NCBI GenBank assembly: GCA_017474385.1
Contig: JAFVHU010000152.1
Span: forward strand, 124,001-188,000
DNA length: 64,000 nucleotides
Reading direction: 5' to 3'
Source: Afipia sp.
Lineage (GTDB): Bacteria > Pseudomonadota > Alphaproteobacteria > Rhizobiales > Xanthobacteraceae
The notes below the pieces were generated by a model that made no database searches, was not told the origin of the DNA, and saw only the letters and a program-made list of their open reading frames with translations. Of the stretch, positions 44,417 through 54,452 are shown one piece after another (the first letter of the stretch is position 1; each line of letters starts with the position of its first letter). Made by a program: the position numbers and the translations under genes.

Positions 44417-44467
44417 TTTTGAAAACTCCTTCAAAGTGATTATGGCCGCTTGACATTCCGACTATAG

Positions 44468-44485
44468 TTGAAGAAAGTTTTTACT
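44468..44485. promoter_or_regulatory. Weaker copy of the shared operator, site 4
   Basis: TTGAAGAAAGTTTTTACT keeps the right arm TTTTTACT and the inner AAGAA of the left arm of sites 1-3. It lies between the PuuE-like gene (start 44416) and the importer binding protein (start 44578), so it could serve both. Confidence 0.5.
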
Positions 44486-44577
44486 TCCGTCAAGTTCGCG
44501 AAACGATGAGCGGCGGAAATGCTGGCGAGTTTGTTCTCGATACGGAGAGCGACCGCCTTATCGGGAGGAATAACAGA

Positions 44578-45786
44578 ATGCGCTACAATTCGACATCATC
44601 GAACCGTGCCTTTTCTCGTCCTTCGTTCCTGCAAGGCGTGATGGGCGCGGCCTTCGCGGCAACACTGGCCGTTTCACCGGCTCACGCCGCCGACCCTATC
44701 AAGATTGGTCTCGTCACTGCCCTTTCCGGTCAATCGGCACGCGCTGGGGAAGCTCTGACTCGCGGAGCCACCATCGCCATCGAAGAGATCAACGCCAAGG
44801 GCGGCGTTCTCGGCCGGCCACTTGAACTCGTGCGCCGCGATGACGAAAGCAATCCGGCGAAAGGACTCATCGCCGCACGCGAGTTGATCCAGCGTGAGAA
44901 GGTTTCAGCCCTGCTCGGCGGCCTCGACACGCCGGTTGCTCTCGCGATCGTGCCGTTCGTCAACAACGCCAAGATGCCATTCGTCGTGCCATGGGCTGCT
45001 GGCACCAACATCACGCAGAACGGCGCCGCCGACAACTATGTGTTCCGTGTCTCCGCGATGGATGATGAAGTCGACAAGGCCATCGTCCAGTTCGCCCGCA
45101 AGACCTACGACACCAAAAAGCCCGGCCTGATCCTGGTCAACAATCCGTGGGGCGAGTCGAACGAGCATGGCCTCAAGGCAGCCATGAAAGCATCTGGCAC
45201 TGAGCCCGCCGGCATCGAGAAGTTCGAAGGCAACGACGTCGATGTCGTGCCGCAGCTTTCGCGCTTGAAGCAGGCAGGCGCCGATACGTTGTTCCTGGTC
45301 GGTAACGTCGGCCCCGCTTCGCAGGTGGTGAAGTCGCTCGACCGGATGGGATGGGCTCCGCCGATCGTCTCGCATTGGGGTCCCGCCGGCGGGCGCTTCA
45401 CCGAACTTGCAGGCCCGAATGCCAAGAACGTGATTTTCGTTCAGACCTACAGCTTCTTCGGCGACCTCTCGCCCGTCGGCAAGAAAGTCATCGCGGCACT
45501 GCAGGCGAAGTATCCGGACATCAAGGGTCCGGCTGACATCACACCCGCCGTCGGCGTTGCCAACGCCTACGACTCGGTCCTCGTCATTGCGAAAGCAATC
45601 GAGAAGGCCGGCAAGGCAGAGCCGGTCGCAATTCGCGACGGCCTCTATGCAATCGACCGTGTCGACGGCCTGATCAAGACCTATGACAAGCCGTTCACGA
45701 AGACGAAGCACGATGCGCTCACGGAGAACGACTACATCTGGACGCGCTTCGAGGACAACCACATCCTGCCGTTCGTGAAGAAGTAA
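44578..45786 (+). CDS. Branched-chain-type ABC substrate-binding protein
   Basis: 402 residues from ATG 44578, with GGGAGG nine bases upstream; the frame is open from 44506 but lacks a second site. A signal peptide ends near SPAHAAD. The mature protein begins DPIKIGLVTALSGQSARAGE and has the Peripla_BP_6 layout (RRDDESNPAKGLIAARELIQ, GGLDTPVALAIVPF, VNNPWGESNEHGLKAA). Such proteins bind amino acids, amides, urea or aromatic acids. Its neighbours suggest an amide or ureide ligand. Confidence 0.87.
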   Translation: MRYNSTSSNRAFSRPSFLQGVMGAAFAATLAVSPAHAADPIKIGLVTALSGQSARAGEALTRGATIAIEEINAKGGVLGRPLELVRRDDESNPAKGLIAARELIQREKVSALLGGLDTPVALAIVPFVNNAKMPFVVPWAAGTNITQNGAADNYVFRVSAMDDEVDKAIVQFARKTYDTKKPGLILVNNPWGESNEHGLKAAMKASGTEPAGIEKFEGNDVDVVPQLSRLKQAGADTLFLVGNVGPASQVVKSLDRMGWAPPIVSHWGPAGGRFTELAGPNAKNVIFVQTYSFFGDLSPVGKKVIAALQAKYPDIKGPADITPAVGVANAYDSVLVIAKAIEKAGKAEPVAIRDGLYAIDRVDGLIKTYDKPFTKTKHDALTENDYIWTRFEDNHILPFVKK

Positions 45787-45822
45787 ACCGGCTCGTTAGC
45801 CGACAACCAAGGCGGTCAGCAC

Positions 45823-46698
45823 ATGTCACTTCTTCCTGCGATCATCACAGGACTGGCGCTCGGCAGCATGTACGGGCTGCTCGCGCTTGGCTTTCACGTT
45901 ACTTACGCCGTATCCGGCACGGTGAACTTCTCCCAGGGCAGCTCGATGACCCTGGGAGCCGTTGCCGGATACTTTTTCCTGGTTCTGTGGGGCTGGCCGG
46001 GTGCTCTCGGCATTCCGGCTGTCCTCGCGATCTGCGCCCTGTATGGCCTCATCATCGAACGCTATGCCGTGCGTCCGTTCGTGCAGCGCGGATCGGACAA
46101 CTGGCTGATGGCGACCGTCGCCGTCGGCATCATCGTCGATAACCTGATGCTGTTTGTGTTCGGCAAGGAGCCCCGCGGCTTTCCCTCGATACTCGCGGTG
46201 AAGCCTATCCAGATCGTCGAAGGAGCGGGCGTCTATCCGCTTCAGCTTCTGATCCCGGTCATCGGCCTCCTGCTGGCAACGGCGCTTCATCTTTTCACCC
46301 GCCGGACGCGCCACGGCGTCGCCATGCTCGCCGTCGTGCAAAATCCGGGAGCAGCGCGCCTGATGGGCATCGATGTCGGCCGCGCCATCGCTGCAAGCTA
46401 CGCGGCGTCAGCGGTTCTCGCCGGGATCGCCGCGCTCTTGATCGCACCGCTGTTCAACGTCTCTTCAGAAATGGGCACGCTGTTCGGCATCAAGGCATTT
46501 GCCGCCGCGATCATCGGAGGCCTCGGCAGCGCATGGGGCGTGATGCTGGCCGGACTTTGTCTCGGTCTCATCGAGGTGTTCGCCACCAGCTATCTCGGCT
46601 CGGTTTACACACAGATCATCACATTCGCTTCCGTCATCGTGATTCTCGTCGTTCTGCCTCACGGGCTGCTCGGCCGCGCTGGAGTGAAAAAGGTATGA
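45823..46698 (+). CDS. livH: Branched-chain-type ABC permease LivH
   Basis: 291 residues with about eight membrane helices. The start ITGLALGSMYGLLALGFHVT, the NFSQGSSMTLGAVAGY segment, and the GLGSAWGVMLAGLCLGLIEV block near the C-terminus are typical of LivH. It is 36 bases downstream of the binding-protein gene and overlaps the next gene by ATGA. Confidence 0.92.
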   Translation: MSLLPAIITGLALGSMYGLLALGFHVTYAVSGTVNFSQGSSMTLGAVAGYFFLVLWGWPGALGIPAVLAICALYGLIIERYAVRPFVQRGSDNWLMATVAVGIIVDNLMLFVFGKEPRGFPSILAVKPIQIVEGAGVYPLQLLIPVIGLLLATALHLFTRRTRHGVAMLAVVQNPGAARLMGIDVGRAIAASYAASAVLAGIAALLIAPLFNVSSEMGTLFGIKAFAAAIIGGLGSAWGVMLAGLCLGLIEVFATSYLGSVYTQIITFASVIVILVVLPHGLLGRAGVKKV

Positions 46699-49241
46699 CT
46701 TCCCGCACGTCTCTTCTCATCGGCGTCGCCGCACTTGCGATCGCCCTTAGCTATACCGCGGTCGCCGACAGCTACGCGGTGTTTCTCATCGCTACGATCT
46801 CACTGACCGCGATAGCCTGCATCGGCCTGAATGTCCTGCTCGGACTGGCGGGCCAGATCTCGCTGGGACACATCGGCTTCATGGCAATCGGCGCCTACAC
46901 GACGGTGCTTCTGATGGAAAAGGCCGGCTGGCCTTATCTGGCAGCTACAGGCGCGGGTATCGTCCTCGTCAGCATCATCGGTGGTCTTCTTGCCATGCCG
47001 GCGCTGCGCGTCCGGGGCCCGTACCTGGCCATGGTCACGATTGCGTTCGGTTTCATCGTCGAACACGGCACCATCGAATGGCGCGATCTCACCGGCGGCG
47101 GCAACGGCCTCGTCTTGACCGTTCCGCCGAGCATTTTCGGCATGCCCTTGTCGGAACGCGGCCTCGCCATCGCCAGCGTCGCCTTGATGTTTGCCGGCGT
47201 CATCCTGTTCGACCGGCTGAAGCGCAGCGGCTGGGGCTATGCCATGCGTGCCGCTCGCGACTCCGAAGTTGCAACACGCTCGGTCGGCATCGACCTCGTC
47301 CGCGTGCGCACCATGGCTTTTGTCATTTCCGCGGCAGCCATGGCGCTGGCAGGATCATTGTTCGCTCCGCTTCAGGGCTATATCAGCCCTAGCTCGTTCC
47401 CTTTCCTGCAATCGATCTTGTTGCTGTTCGGCGTCATGATCGGCGGAGCTGGATCGGCTCTCGGCCCGGTCATCGGTGCAGTGCTTGTCGTACTGCTGCC
47501 CGAACTTCTATCGGATCTGGCGGAATACCGTCTGCTCGCGTTTGGGCTTTTGCTGTTCGCCGTTCTACGTGTTGCTCCGAACGGGGTTGCGGGCCTGGTC
47601 GGACAACTCGTTGCAAGGTTCATTCCGGCGTCGCAGCGACAATCCCGTGCGGAAGGTGTGGCCATGATCGGCGACCCCGGTGCCGGGCTTCGTGTGGAAA
47701 ACAAAAACGCTCCCCCGCTCAACGTGACGGATCTGTCGATCGCGTTCGGCGGTGTCCGCGCGGTGCAGAACGTGTCGTTTACCGCTCAGCCCGGTCACGT
47801 CACGAGCGTGATCGGTCCCAACGGCGCTGGCAAGACGAGCGCGCTCAACCTGCTTTGCGGGTTCTATCGGCCAACTACGGGTACGGTGAAACTCGGTGAT
47901 CGTGACCTGACCGGCCTGCCCTCGCACACCCTCGCCCGCGCCGGCGTGGCGCGGACATTTCAGACCACGCAGCTGTTCGGTTCGCTCACCATCATCGAGA
48001 ACACGCTGCTCGCCGAAACCGCCGGCAAGCTCGGCGGCATCGTCTCACCGCTGCGCAATCCGGACACGGAGCGTTTCGCGCGATCGCTGCTGCGGTTCGC
48101 AGGTGTCGATGGCGACCTCGACCGGCCGGCGGAATCACTGCCGCATGGCGAGAAGCGTCTGGTCGAAATCGCGCGCGCATTGGCGTTGCGGCCGAAAGTT
48201 CTGCTTCTTGACGAGCCTGCCGCCGGCCTGTCGAAAGGCGACAAGCACCGCCTGACCACGCTGCTGCGCCGCATCGCAGATCTCGGTGTCGCCGTGATCA
48301 TTGTCGAGCACGATATGCCGATGATCATGTCGTTGAGCGATCACATCGTGGTGCTCGATGGCGGCAAACGCATCGCCATCGGCGAGCCCGCGGCCATCCG
48401 GAACGATCCTCTGGTCCGGAAAGCCTATCTCGGCGATGCCACGGCGAGCGAGCAGCACCACCGTCCCGCACGTCAGACCGGGCAAGAGACTGTGCTGGAT
48501 ATCAAGAAGCTCGATGCGTTCTACGGCCTGTCGCAGGCGCTCGAAAACATCAACGTGGTTGTCGGCAACGGCGAAGCCATCGCGGTGCTTGGTGCAAACG
48601 GCGCCGGCAAAACCACACTGATGCGCTCGATCGCGGGACTGGAGCCGCCGCGTGCAACCGGCGAGATTTCGCTCTCCGGCAAACGTATCGACAATCTGCC
48701 TGCGCATGCACGAGCCCGTATCGGTGTTGTGCTGGTGCCGGAAGGACGGCAGGTATTCCCGGAACTCACCGTCCGGCAGAACCTGCAGCTTGGAGCCTAT
48801 GCCCGCACAGGTATTGATCTCGATGCCGAAGTCGAAGCCATGCTGACCCGCTTCCCACGCCTGAACCAGCGCATCGATCACCGCGCCGGTCTTCTCTCCG
48901 GTGGTGAACAGCAAATGCTGGCCGTCGCCCGCGGCCTGCTGACGTCCCCGAAGGTGCTGATGCTGGATGAACCCTCGCTCGGTCTCGCGCCGCTTGTGGT
49001 CGATGAGCTCTTTGCGTCGTTCGAACGCCTCCGCGTTGAAGGCATGACGCTGATTGTCGTCGACCAGATGGCCGGACAGGCTCTTGCGCTGGCTGACAGG
49101 GCCTATCTCCTGGAGACGGGCGCCGTTGTGAAAAGCGGCACGGCGGAAACCATCGCAGAGGACCCCTCGCTGGAAGCTGCCTATCTGGGAGGGGAGGCTA
49201 AGACCAGCGGCGCTGATCAAAGGATCGTGGTCGGGGCTTGA
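46695..49241 (+). CDS. LivM-LivG-LivF triple fusion ABC transporter protein
   Basis: 848 residues in one uninterrupted frame from ATG 46695. Residues 1-310 are a LivM permease (GLNVLLGLAGQISLGHIGFM, LRVRGPYLAMVTIAFG). Residues about 345-580 are a LivG-type ATPase (Walker A GPNGAGKTSALNLL, signature LPHGEKRLVEIARAL, Walker B VLLLDEPAAGLSKGD, H-loop VEHDM). Residues about 600-830 are a LivF-type ATPase (GANGAGKTTLMRSI, LSGGEQQMLAVARGL, MLDEPSLGLAPL, switch VVDQM). The linkers are roughly 30 and 20 residues. LivM-LivG fusions are known; all three in one chain is unusual. With LivH and the binding protein it completes the importer. Confidence 0.9.
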   Translation: MTSRTSLLIGVAALAIALSYTAVADSYAVFLIATISLTAIACIGLNVLLGLAGQISLGHIGFMAIGAYTTVLLMEKAGWPYLAATGAGIVLVSIIGGLLAMPALRVRGPYLAMVTIAFGFIVEHGTIEWRDLTGGGNGLVLTVPPSIFGMPLSERGLAIASVALMFAGVILFDRLKRSGWGYAMRAARDSEVATRSVGIDLVRVRTMAFVISAAAMALAGSLFAPLQGYISPSSFPFLQSILLLFGVMIGGAGSALGPVIGAVLVVLLPELLSDLAEYRLLAFGLLLFAVLRVAPNGVAGLVGQLVARFIPASQRQSRAEGVAMIGDPGAGLRVENKNAPPLNVTDLSIAFGGVRAVQNVSFTAQPGHVTSVIGPNGAGKTSALNLLCGFYRPTTGTVKLGDRDLTGLPSHTLARAGVARTFQTTQLFGSLTIIENTLLAETAGKLGGIVSPLRNPDTERFARSLLRFAGVDGDLDRPAESLPHGEKRLVEIARALALRPKVLLLDEPAAGLSKGDKHRLTTLLRRIADLGVAVIIVEHDMPMIMSLSDHIVVLDGGKRIAIGEPAAIRNDPLVRKAYLGDATASEQHHRPARQTGQETVLDIKKLDAFYGLSQALENINVVVGNGEAIAVLGANGAGKTTLMRSIAGLEPPRATGEISLSGKRIDNLPAHARARIGVVLVPEGRQVFPELTVRQNLQLGAYARTGIDLDAEVEAMLTRFPRLNQRIDHRAGLLSGGEQQMLAVARGLLTSPKVLMLDEPSLGLAPLVVDELFASFERLRVEGMTLIVVDQMAGQALALADRAYLLETGAVVKSGTAETIAEDPSLEAAYLGGEAKTSGADQRIVVGA

Positions 49242-49246
49242 TGATC

Positions 49247-49286
49247 GGCGAAGCTGGTGCGCCCAATAAAGTGCACCAGCTTCCGC
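49247..49286 (+). terminator. Hairpin after the importer operon
   Basis: AAGCTGGTGC (49251-49260) pairs perfectly with GCACCAGCTT (49273-49282), and the stem extends further with a bulge. It lies ten bases after the stop of the fusion gene. There is no T-run, so it may be a weak terminator or an mRNA 3' stabiliser. Confidence 0.55.
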
Positions 49287-49305
49287 CACCTTCAAGCGAA
49301 GCTGG

Positions 49306-50823
49306 TCAACATATGCGGTCGGAGAAATCCACCATGAACCGCGACAGGGCGCTCACCGTCCGCGCGACGGCCTGGATATCCCCAGCCGGGGCGCCGCGAA
49401 AGCCTTCGAAAAGTCGCGCGACTTTTGTCGAAGCAATCGCCTCCTGCGCTGATTTTTCATCGATCGGCGCCAGACGAATTGCGACATCCTTATAGAGTTC
49501 GACCTGAACTCCCCCCGCGCCCACGACAATCAACGGGCCAAAATCCGCATCCACACGCGCTCCGACGAATATTTCACCGAGCGAGGAGATTTTACTTTGA
49601 ACAAGAAAGCCGAGAAAACGATGATCTGGATTTCTGGCGACCGACTGAACCATTGTTTCAGCAGCGCGCCGCACGTCCGCCCCTGAGGCAAGCCCCACCT
49701 TCACTGGCCCCGCATCGGACTTGTGAACCATGTTTTCGACCAGCCCCTTCACAACGACGGGAAAGCCGATTTCTTCCGCCGCGGAAACCGCTTCCTCCAC
49801 GGACGTGCAGAACGTTTCGCGAGGACCGGCTACGCCGTAACTTTTGAGAACGTCGCGCGCCTCATGCTCGGCTGCCATCCGATGCGACGGGACATTATCA
49901 AGGCCAAGTCGCGCCGGCGACGCTTCCTCGGTCGAAGCTGCCGTCGATGACTGGGCCGATCCGACAGACCACTTCATATAATGTGAGATCGCCGAGAGGC
50001 CGACACGCGTGCCGCGAAGGTATGGAATTTTTGCCGCGTCGGCGACGTCCTGCGGCGCGGGATGGGGCTGATCCGAGACATTCGACAACGCAACCAGCGG
50101 CTTCTTCGCTAACGCCGCGCCGCTTGCGACCGCCTCAAGCAACTTCGAATAGCGGGTGGCTTGCTGGATACCAAGCTTGTTCGGCGCGTCCTGGATCAGC
50201 ACCATCATCCCGACATCCGGCTGGGACGCAATCGCCTCCGCGCAACCTTGAGCAACCTTGGGGTCATAGAGACCTGCCCAGGTCAGATCCAACGGATTCG
50301 AAAGATGCGCGAACGGCGGGAGCAATTGCTTGACTGTCGGCTTTGCTGAGCTCAACGGAGCGAATGTCACGCCGAGATCTTCGGCCGCATCGAGCACAAG
50401 AGCGATTTCGCCGCCAGAGAGCGACAGACCGCCAAGCTGGCGCTGCGCCGGACAAATGGGCATCTTCGATGCGAGCAACGCGGTTTCGACCAGTTCATCC
50501 AGCGAATGAACCTGGATCGCGCCGGTCGCCAACAACGCTGCATCGCAGGCCTCGTCGCTTCCGGCGATAGCGCCGGTATGAGCCATCACCGCAGCCTTTC
50601 CGGATTGCGAGCGGCCGCTCTTGAGGACGATCACCGGCTTGTCGGCTGCACGCGCACGGCGAAGCGCCTGCATGAATGCAGCGGGTTTCTTGATCTGTTC
50701 CGCGAACACCAGAATTGTATTGACGCTCGGATCATCCACGACGGCATCGATGTAGTCCGACGCCGATGTGACGGCCTCGTTGCCCGTTGTGATGAGGTAA
50801 CTGTAGCCAATTCCCGCGCCGAA
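49306..50823 (-). pseudogene. ADP-forming acyl-CoA/acetate-CoA ligase, 5'-truncated
   Basis: The frame runs from just after a TAA near 50824 to 49306 (about 505 codons). It holds the middle ligase domain (SGRSQSGKAAVMAHTGAIAG with the phosphohistidine region) and the C-terminal ATP-grasp (ARDVLKSYGVAGPRE, GFPVVVKGL, HKSDAGPVKVGL). The N-terminal CoA-binding Rossmann domain, about 220 residues, is absent: the sequence enters at FGAGIGYSYLITTGNEAVTS, mid-family, directly at a junction with an adk fragment. The longest start-codon frame begins at 50739. A functional enzyme is unlikely unless the missing domain is supplied in trans. Confidence 0.8.
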
Positions 50824-51144
<321 letters not shown>

Positions 51145-51423
51145 TCAGGCGATCGCAAATTGCGTGGCGGGAGCCGGCCGCAGCACGAAGGTGAGCATCG
51201 CCCCGGCGGCAAGCCACAACGCAGTCACGAGAACCATGCTCGCCACCGGCGCACCCGTCGCGGTGTTAATCGAAGCGACGATCGACGGCGTGACGAACGG
51301 CCCCAGGTTGCCCATCCGTTTCATCGGCGCACTATCTATGACCTCCCGCTGGCCTTCATCTTCGATGGCGGCGGTCACCAGCGCGATCCTGCCGCGAACC
51401 GAGAAAAGTTCTTCGATTCTCAT
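51145..51423 (-). pseudogene. SDR/MFS gene-fragment chimera
   Basis: From ATG 51423, behind GGGAGGGG, the frame reads MRIEELFSVRGRIALVTAA, an SDR N-terminus cut just at the cofactor loop. It then reads EGQREVIDSAPMKRMG, which resembles the distal part of an SDR, and ends GNLGPFVTPSIVASINTATG and MVLVTALWLAAGAMLTFVLR, which resembles the last helices of an MFS transporter. No single family fits all 92 residues, so this is most simply read as joined remnants left by deletions. The expressed product, if any, would be a small membrane peptide. Confidence 0.6.
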
Positions 51424-51649
51424 TGGCCCCTCCCAATTACCGAACGCTTGACGCGTTTTCATAAAATGGCGACGGCGGCGCACAACGCCGCGAAGCCAAT
51501 GCTTCCGCGGATCGTTGCCGAACCTGATGAGAACCGGCACCTGCTCCTGACGCCAGCATATGCAAGGTGCGCGGTTCGGGGGAAGGTTCCGTCAGACCAT
51601 CTAGCGGGTTACTTGCGGACAGACGACCGCGGCGGGACAGCGATGACGT

Positions 51650-52651
51650 CTAGGATTTACGCCGGGTCGGCGTGTGAGCAGGTCTTTGGTTACCGGAGAA
51701 CCAGCTCTTGGACTTTACGAACTCGCTCTCAAGAAACCGTCTGACCTCCCGAGTCAGTTTTCTGAGATCGCTTTCAGGGCGGCGAAGCAACCACACGTTC
51801 AAAAAAGCTGTCTCATTCGGGAGCACGCGTACAAGCCGTTCGGCTTGCGCAAATGGCACAGCGAGAAGTGCAAGGCCGAGGCCCTCCGCGGCTGCGGCGA
51901 AGTGACTTGCAACCGGCAAGATGCGCAGGGCATTTCGCACCTCCGTCGCGGCAAAGAACTGCGTGGCCAATTGCATTTGGCCGGCGCGCTCGCTTCGAAA
52001 GCCGGCAAAATCCTCTGTGAGCCCGATAATGTCGTGGTCCTTGAGTTGAGCCAGGGACCGCGGTGCAGGATGCGCCGCCAGGTATTCCTCCGACGCGAAT
52101 ATACCGAACGCAACGGTTGCTACCCGCTTTCCGATCAGTTCGCTCTCGCCGGGGTCACCCATTCTGATGACGAAATCGAGATCGCTCGTCGCCAGGGGTT
52201 GCTGATGCATCGTCGATGTGATTTCGAGACGCAGACGGCTGTTCAGGCCGCGGAGCTGTTTGACGCGCGGCAGAAGCCAGTGCTTTGTCATTCCTTCCGT
52301 CGCGGATATCTTGACGACGGACGATCTTTGGCCGACCCGCGAACGCAGCTCGCGATTGAACAAGTCAAACGCCGACAGAATATCTCCGGCGGAGCGCCGA
52401 AGATCTTCGCCTTCCGGCGTGAGCTTTACTCCCGATGAGGCCCGGAAGAACAACGGAGCTCCAACGTACCGTTCGAGCTCTTTCAACCGCCGGCTCAGCG
52501 TCGGCTGGCTCATCCCAAGTTCGTTGGCGGCGCGATTGACGCTCCCCGTTCGGGCCACGACCAGGAATAGACGGTACAGGTCCCAGTTTGCTTCGGTCAC
52601 ATCTGCATTCCGCGCTGCCTGGGAAGGGATGGTAATCGGACGGGCATGCAA
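51650..52651 (-). CDS. LysR-family transcriptional regulator
   Basis: 333 residues. The N-terminal helix-turn-helix is at about residues 25-80 (LFLVVARTGSVNRAANELGM and SQPTLSRRLKELERYVGAPL). The LysR substrate-binding domain follows from about residue 110. The last 20 residues are basic. It sits two bases downstream of the acyl-CoA synthetase stop, on the same strand, so it may be co-transcribed with it and could control the acyl-CoA genes to its right. Confidence 0.87.
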   Translation of the reverse strand: MHARPITIPSQAARNADVTEANWDLYRLFLVVARTGSVNRAANELGMSQPTLSRRLKELERYVGAPLFFRASSGVKLTPEGEDLRRSAGDILSAFDLFNRELRSRVGQRSSVVKISATEGMTKHWLLPRVKQLRGLNSRLRLEITSTMHQQPLATSDLDFVIRMGDPGESELIGKRVATVAFGIFASEEYLAAHPAPRSLAQLKDHDIIGLTEDFAGFRSERAGQMQLATQFFAATEVRNALRILPVASHFAAAAEGLGLALLAVPFAQAERLVRVLPNETAFLNVWLLRRPESDLRKLTREVRRFLESEFVKSKSWFSGNQRPAHTPTRRKS

Positions 52652-52653
52652 GA

Positions 52654-54228
52654 TTAGTTTACACGTCTGTCCCGCCCCTGCCAGTACCGTTCACGAAGCT
52701 TGCGCTTCAATATCTTTCCTGAGGGATTTCTCGGCATCTCCGACAAGAACTCGATCGACTTCGGAATCTTGTAACCCGCCAGGCGCTCACGCGCGTATCG
52801 CAGAATACTGTCTGCGTCCGGAGTAGCATTCTGCATCGGGACCACAAGCGCCTTGACGGCCTCGCCCCACCGCTCATCCGGCACCCCGATGACCGCGATA
52901 TCGGCAATATCGGGATGGCCGAACAACACGCTCTCGATTTCCGCGGGATAGATGTTCTCTCCGCCAGAGACGATCATGTCCTTGATGCGATCGTGGATAT
53001 AAAGATACCCGTTTTCGTCGAGATACCCGGCATCGCCGGTATGGAGCCATTCCCCCTTGAGGGTCTTGGCGGTGTCGTCCTGACGATTCCAGTATCCAAT
53101 CATGTTCTTTGTTGTCCGGCAGACGACCTCTCCCACCTCGCGCGGGGGCAACGGCGTCCCCAAAGCATCCACAATTCGCAATTCAACACCGTCGATGGGC
53201 CGGCCGCACGATTTCATGACTTCGCTGTCGATACGGGAATGGTCTTCCGGCAAAAGCGCGGTCAGGACTCCCGTCGTTTCTGTAAGGCCGTAGACCTGGA
53301 CGAATTCAGTTCGCTTGAACACGCGAAGCGCGCTTTTCAACAGATCGATGGGAATCGGCGAAGCGCCGTAGATCACGCGCTTTAGCGAGTACGTATCGAC
53401 CTGATCGACATTCTTTTCCGACAGCAGGGCCAATATCATCGCGGGCACAAAGAACGACGCCGTGACACGGTCACGTTGAATGGATTCCAAGACCTGAGAC
53501 GGAACAAACTCGCGGAGGACGATAATCTTCATTCCGGCGAGCAACCCCAAGATGCCTGTCCCGGCGCCCGCGATATGAAACAGCGGCATTGTAATCAGCA
53601 GCGTGTCGTCGCGCGTCCAGTGACCCCAAAAGTCAAACACGTTAGGCGACGTCAGGGAAAAATTTCGGTGGGTGAGTTGAACTCCCTTGGGATGACCGGT
53701 CGTCCCGCTGGTGTACATCTGAATGGAGACATCATCAGGCTGCGAAATGACGCCGGTATCACGCGAACTCTGCGCGTCGCGCCATGCCGTGTAAGATGCA
53801 TCAAGAACAATCACCTTTCGGATCGTGACGAGTTGATCGCGAATCTTGGCGAGCGTTTCCAGAAACGCTTCACCGATAAACAGAACTTCCGCTCTGGCAT
53901 CATTGATCACAAACGTGATCTCCGGCGCGGCAAGCCGCGCATTGATCGGCACGAGCACCATATTCGCCTTGGCGGCCCCCAAGAAAACCGAAAAGAATGT
54001 GTCGCTGTTCTTGTCGAGAATCGCAATGCGGCCCTCCGGTTTGACGCCCGCAGCGATCAGGCCATTTGCAACCTGGTTTGAAGCAGCGTCGAGACCACCG
54101 TAGGTGGTCTCCCTGCCTTCAAAATTCAGGGCGACCGCATCCGGGGTCAGAGCTGCATGATATCGCGGAATGTCGGCGAGTGTCTCGATTGGCGCAACAG
54201 TGCGAGCCAAGGCTATCGAATTGGTCAT
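52654..54228 (-). CDS. AMP-forming acyl-CoA synthetase (FadD/CaiC-like)
   Basis: 524 residues from ATG 54228 (MTNSIALARTVAPIETLADI), with AAGGGGGA ten bases upstream; ATG 54255 is an alternative. The ANL core is complete: IQMYTSGTTGHPKGVQLTHR (P-loop) near residue 165, VYGLTETTGV near 310, GEWLHTGDAGYLDENGYLYI near 395, and the catalytic Lys in NPSGKILKRKLRE near the C-terminus. It activates a carboxylic acid with ATP and CoA; substrate class is not determined. The adjacent hydratases and dehydrogenase suggest beta-oxidation-like breakdown. Confidence 0.9.
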   Translation of the reverse strand: MTNSIALARTVAPIETLADIPRYHAALTPDAVALNFEGRETTYGGLDAASNQVANGLIAAGVKPEGRIAILDKNSDTFFSVFLGAAKANMVLVPINARLAAPEITFVINDARAEVLFIGEAFLETLAKIRDQLVTIRKVIVLDASYTAWRDAQSSRDTGVISQPDDVSIQMYTSGTTGHPKGVQLTHRNFSLTSPNVFDFWGHWTRDDTLLITMPLFHIAGAGTGILGLLAGMKIIVLREFVPSQVLESIQRDRVTASFFVPAMILALLSEKNVDQVDTYSLKRVIYGASPIPIDLLKSALRVFKRTEFVQVYGLTETTGVLTALLPEDHSRIDSEVMKSCGRPIDGVELRIVDALGTPLPPREVGEVVCRTTKNMIGYWNRQDDTAKTLKGEWLHTGDAGYLDENGYLYIHDRIKDMIVSGGENIYPAEIESVLFGHPDIADIAVIGVPDERWGEAVKALVVPMQNATPDADSILRYARERLAGYKIPKSIEFLSEMPRNPSGKILKRKLRERYWQGRDRRVN

Positions 54229-54452
54229 GAGCGATGTTTCCCCCTTGGGCTTCATTGGATCCAAGCCCTTGGGAAGGCAGGCTGAACGCGCCAGGCCTCA
54301 AGAGGTAGGGAGAATTTGGCGACTGGCTATTCAGCCATGAATGACGAAATCGCTATTCATTCCTGTCGATGGGCTCAAAATATCCGCCATGGCGATCATT
54401 CCAGCAGCAACGACAATGACGATCGTAATCACAAAGAAAGGTTCTGATTATT

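Noticed and set aside
48135-49295. Minus-strand open frame of 386 codons
   Set aside because: Antisense to the LivG and LivF domains, whose motifs are complete; the minus frame has no recognisable domain.
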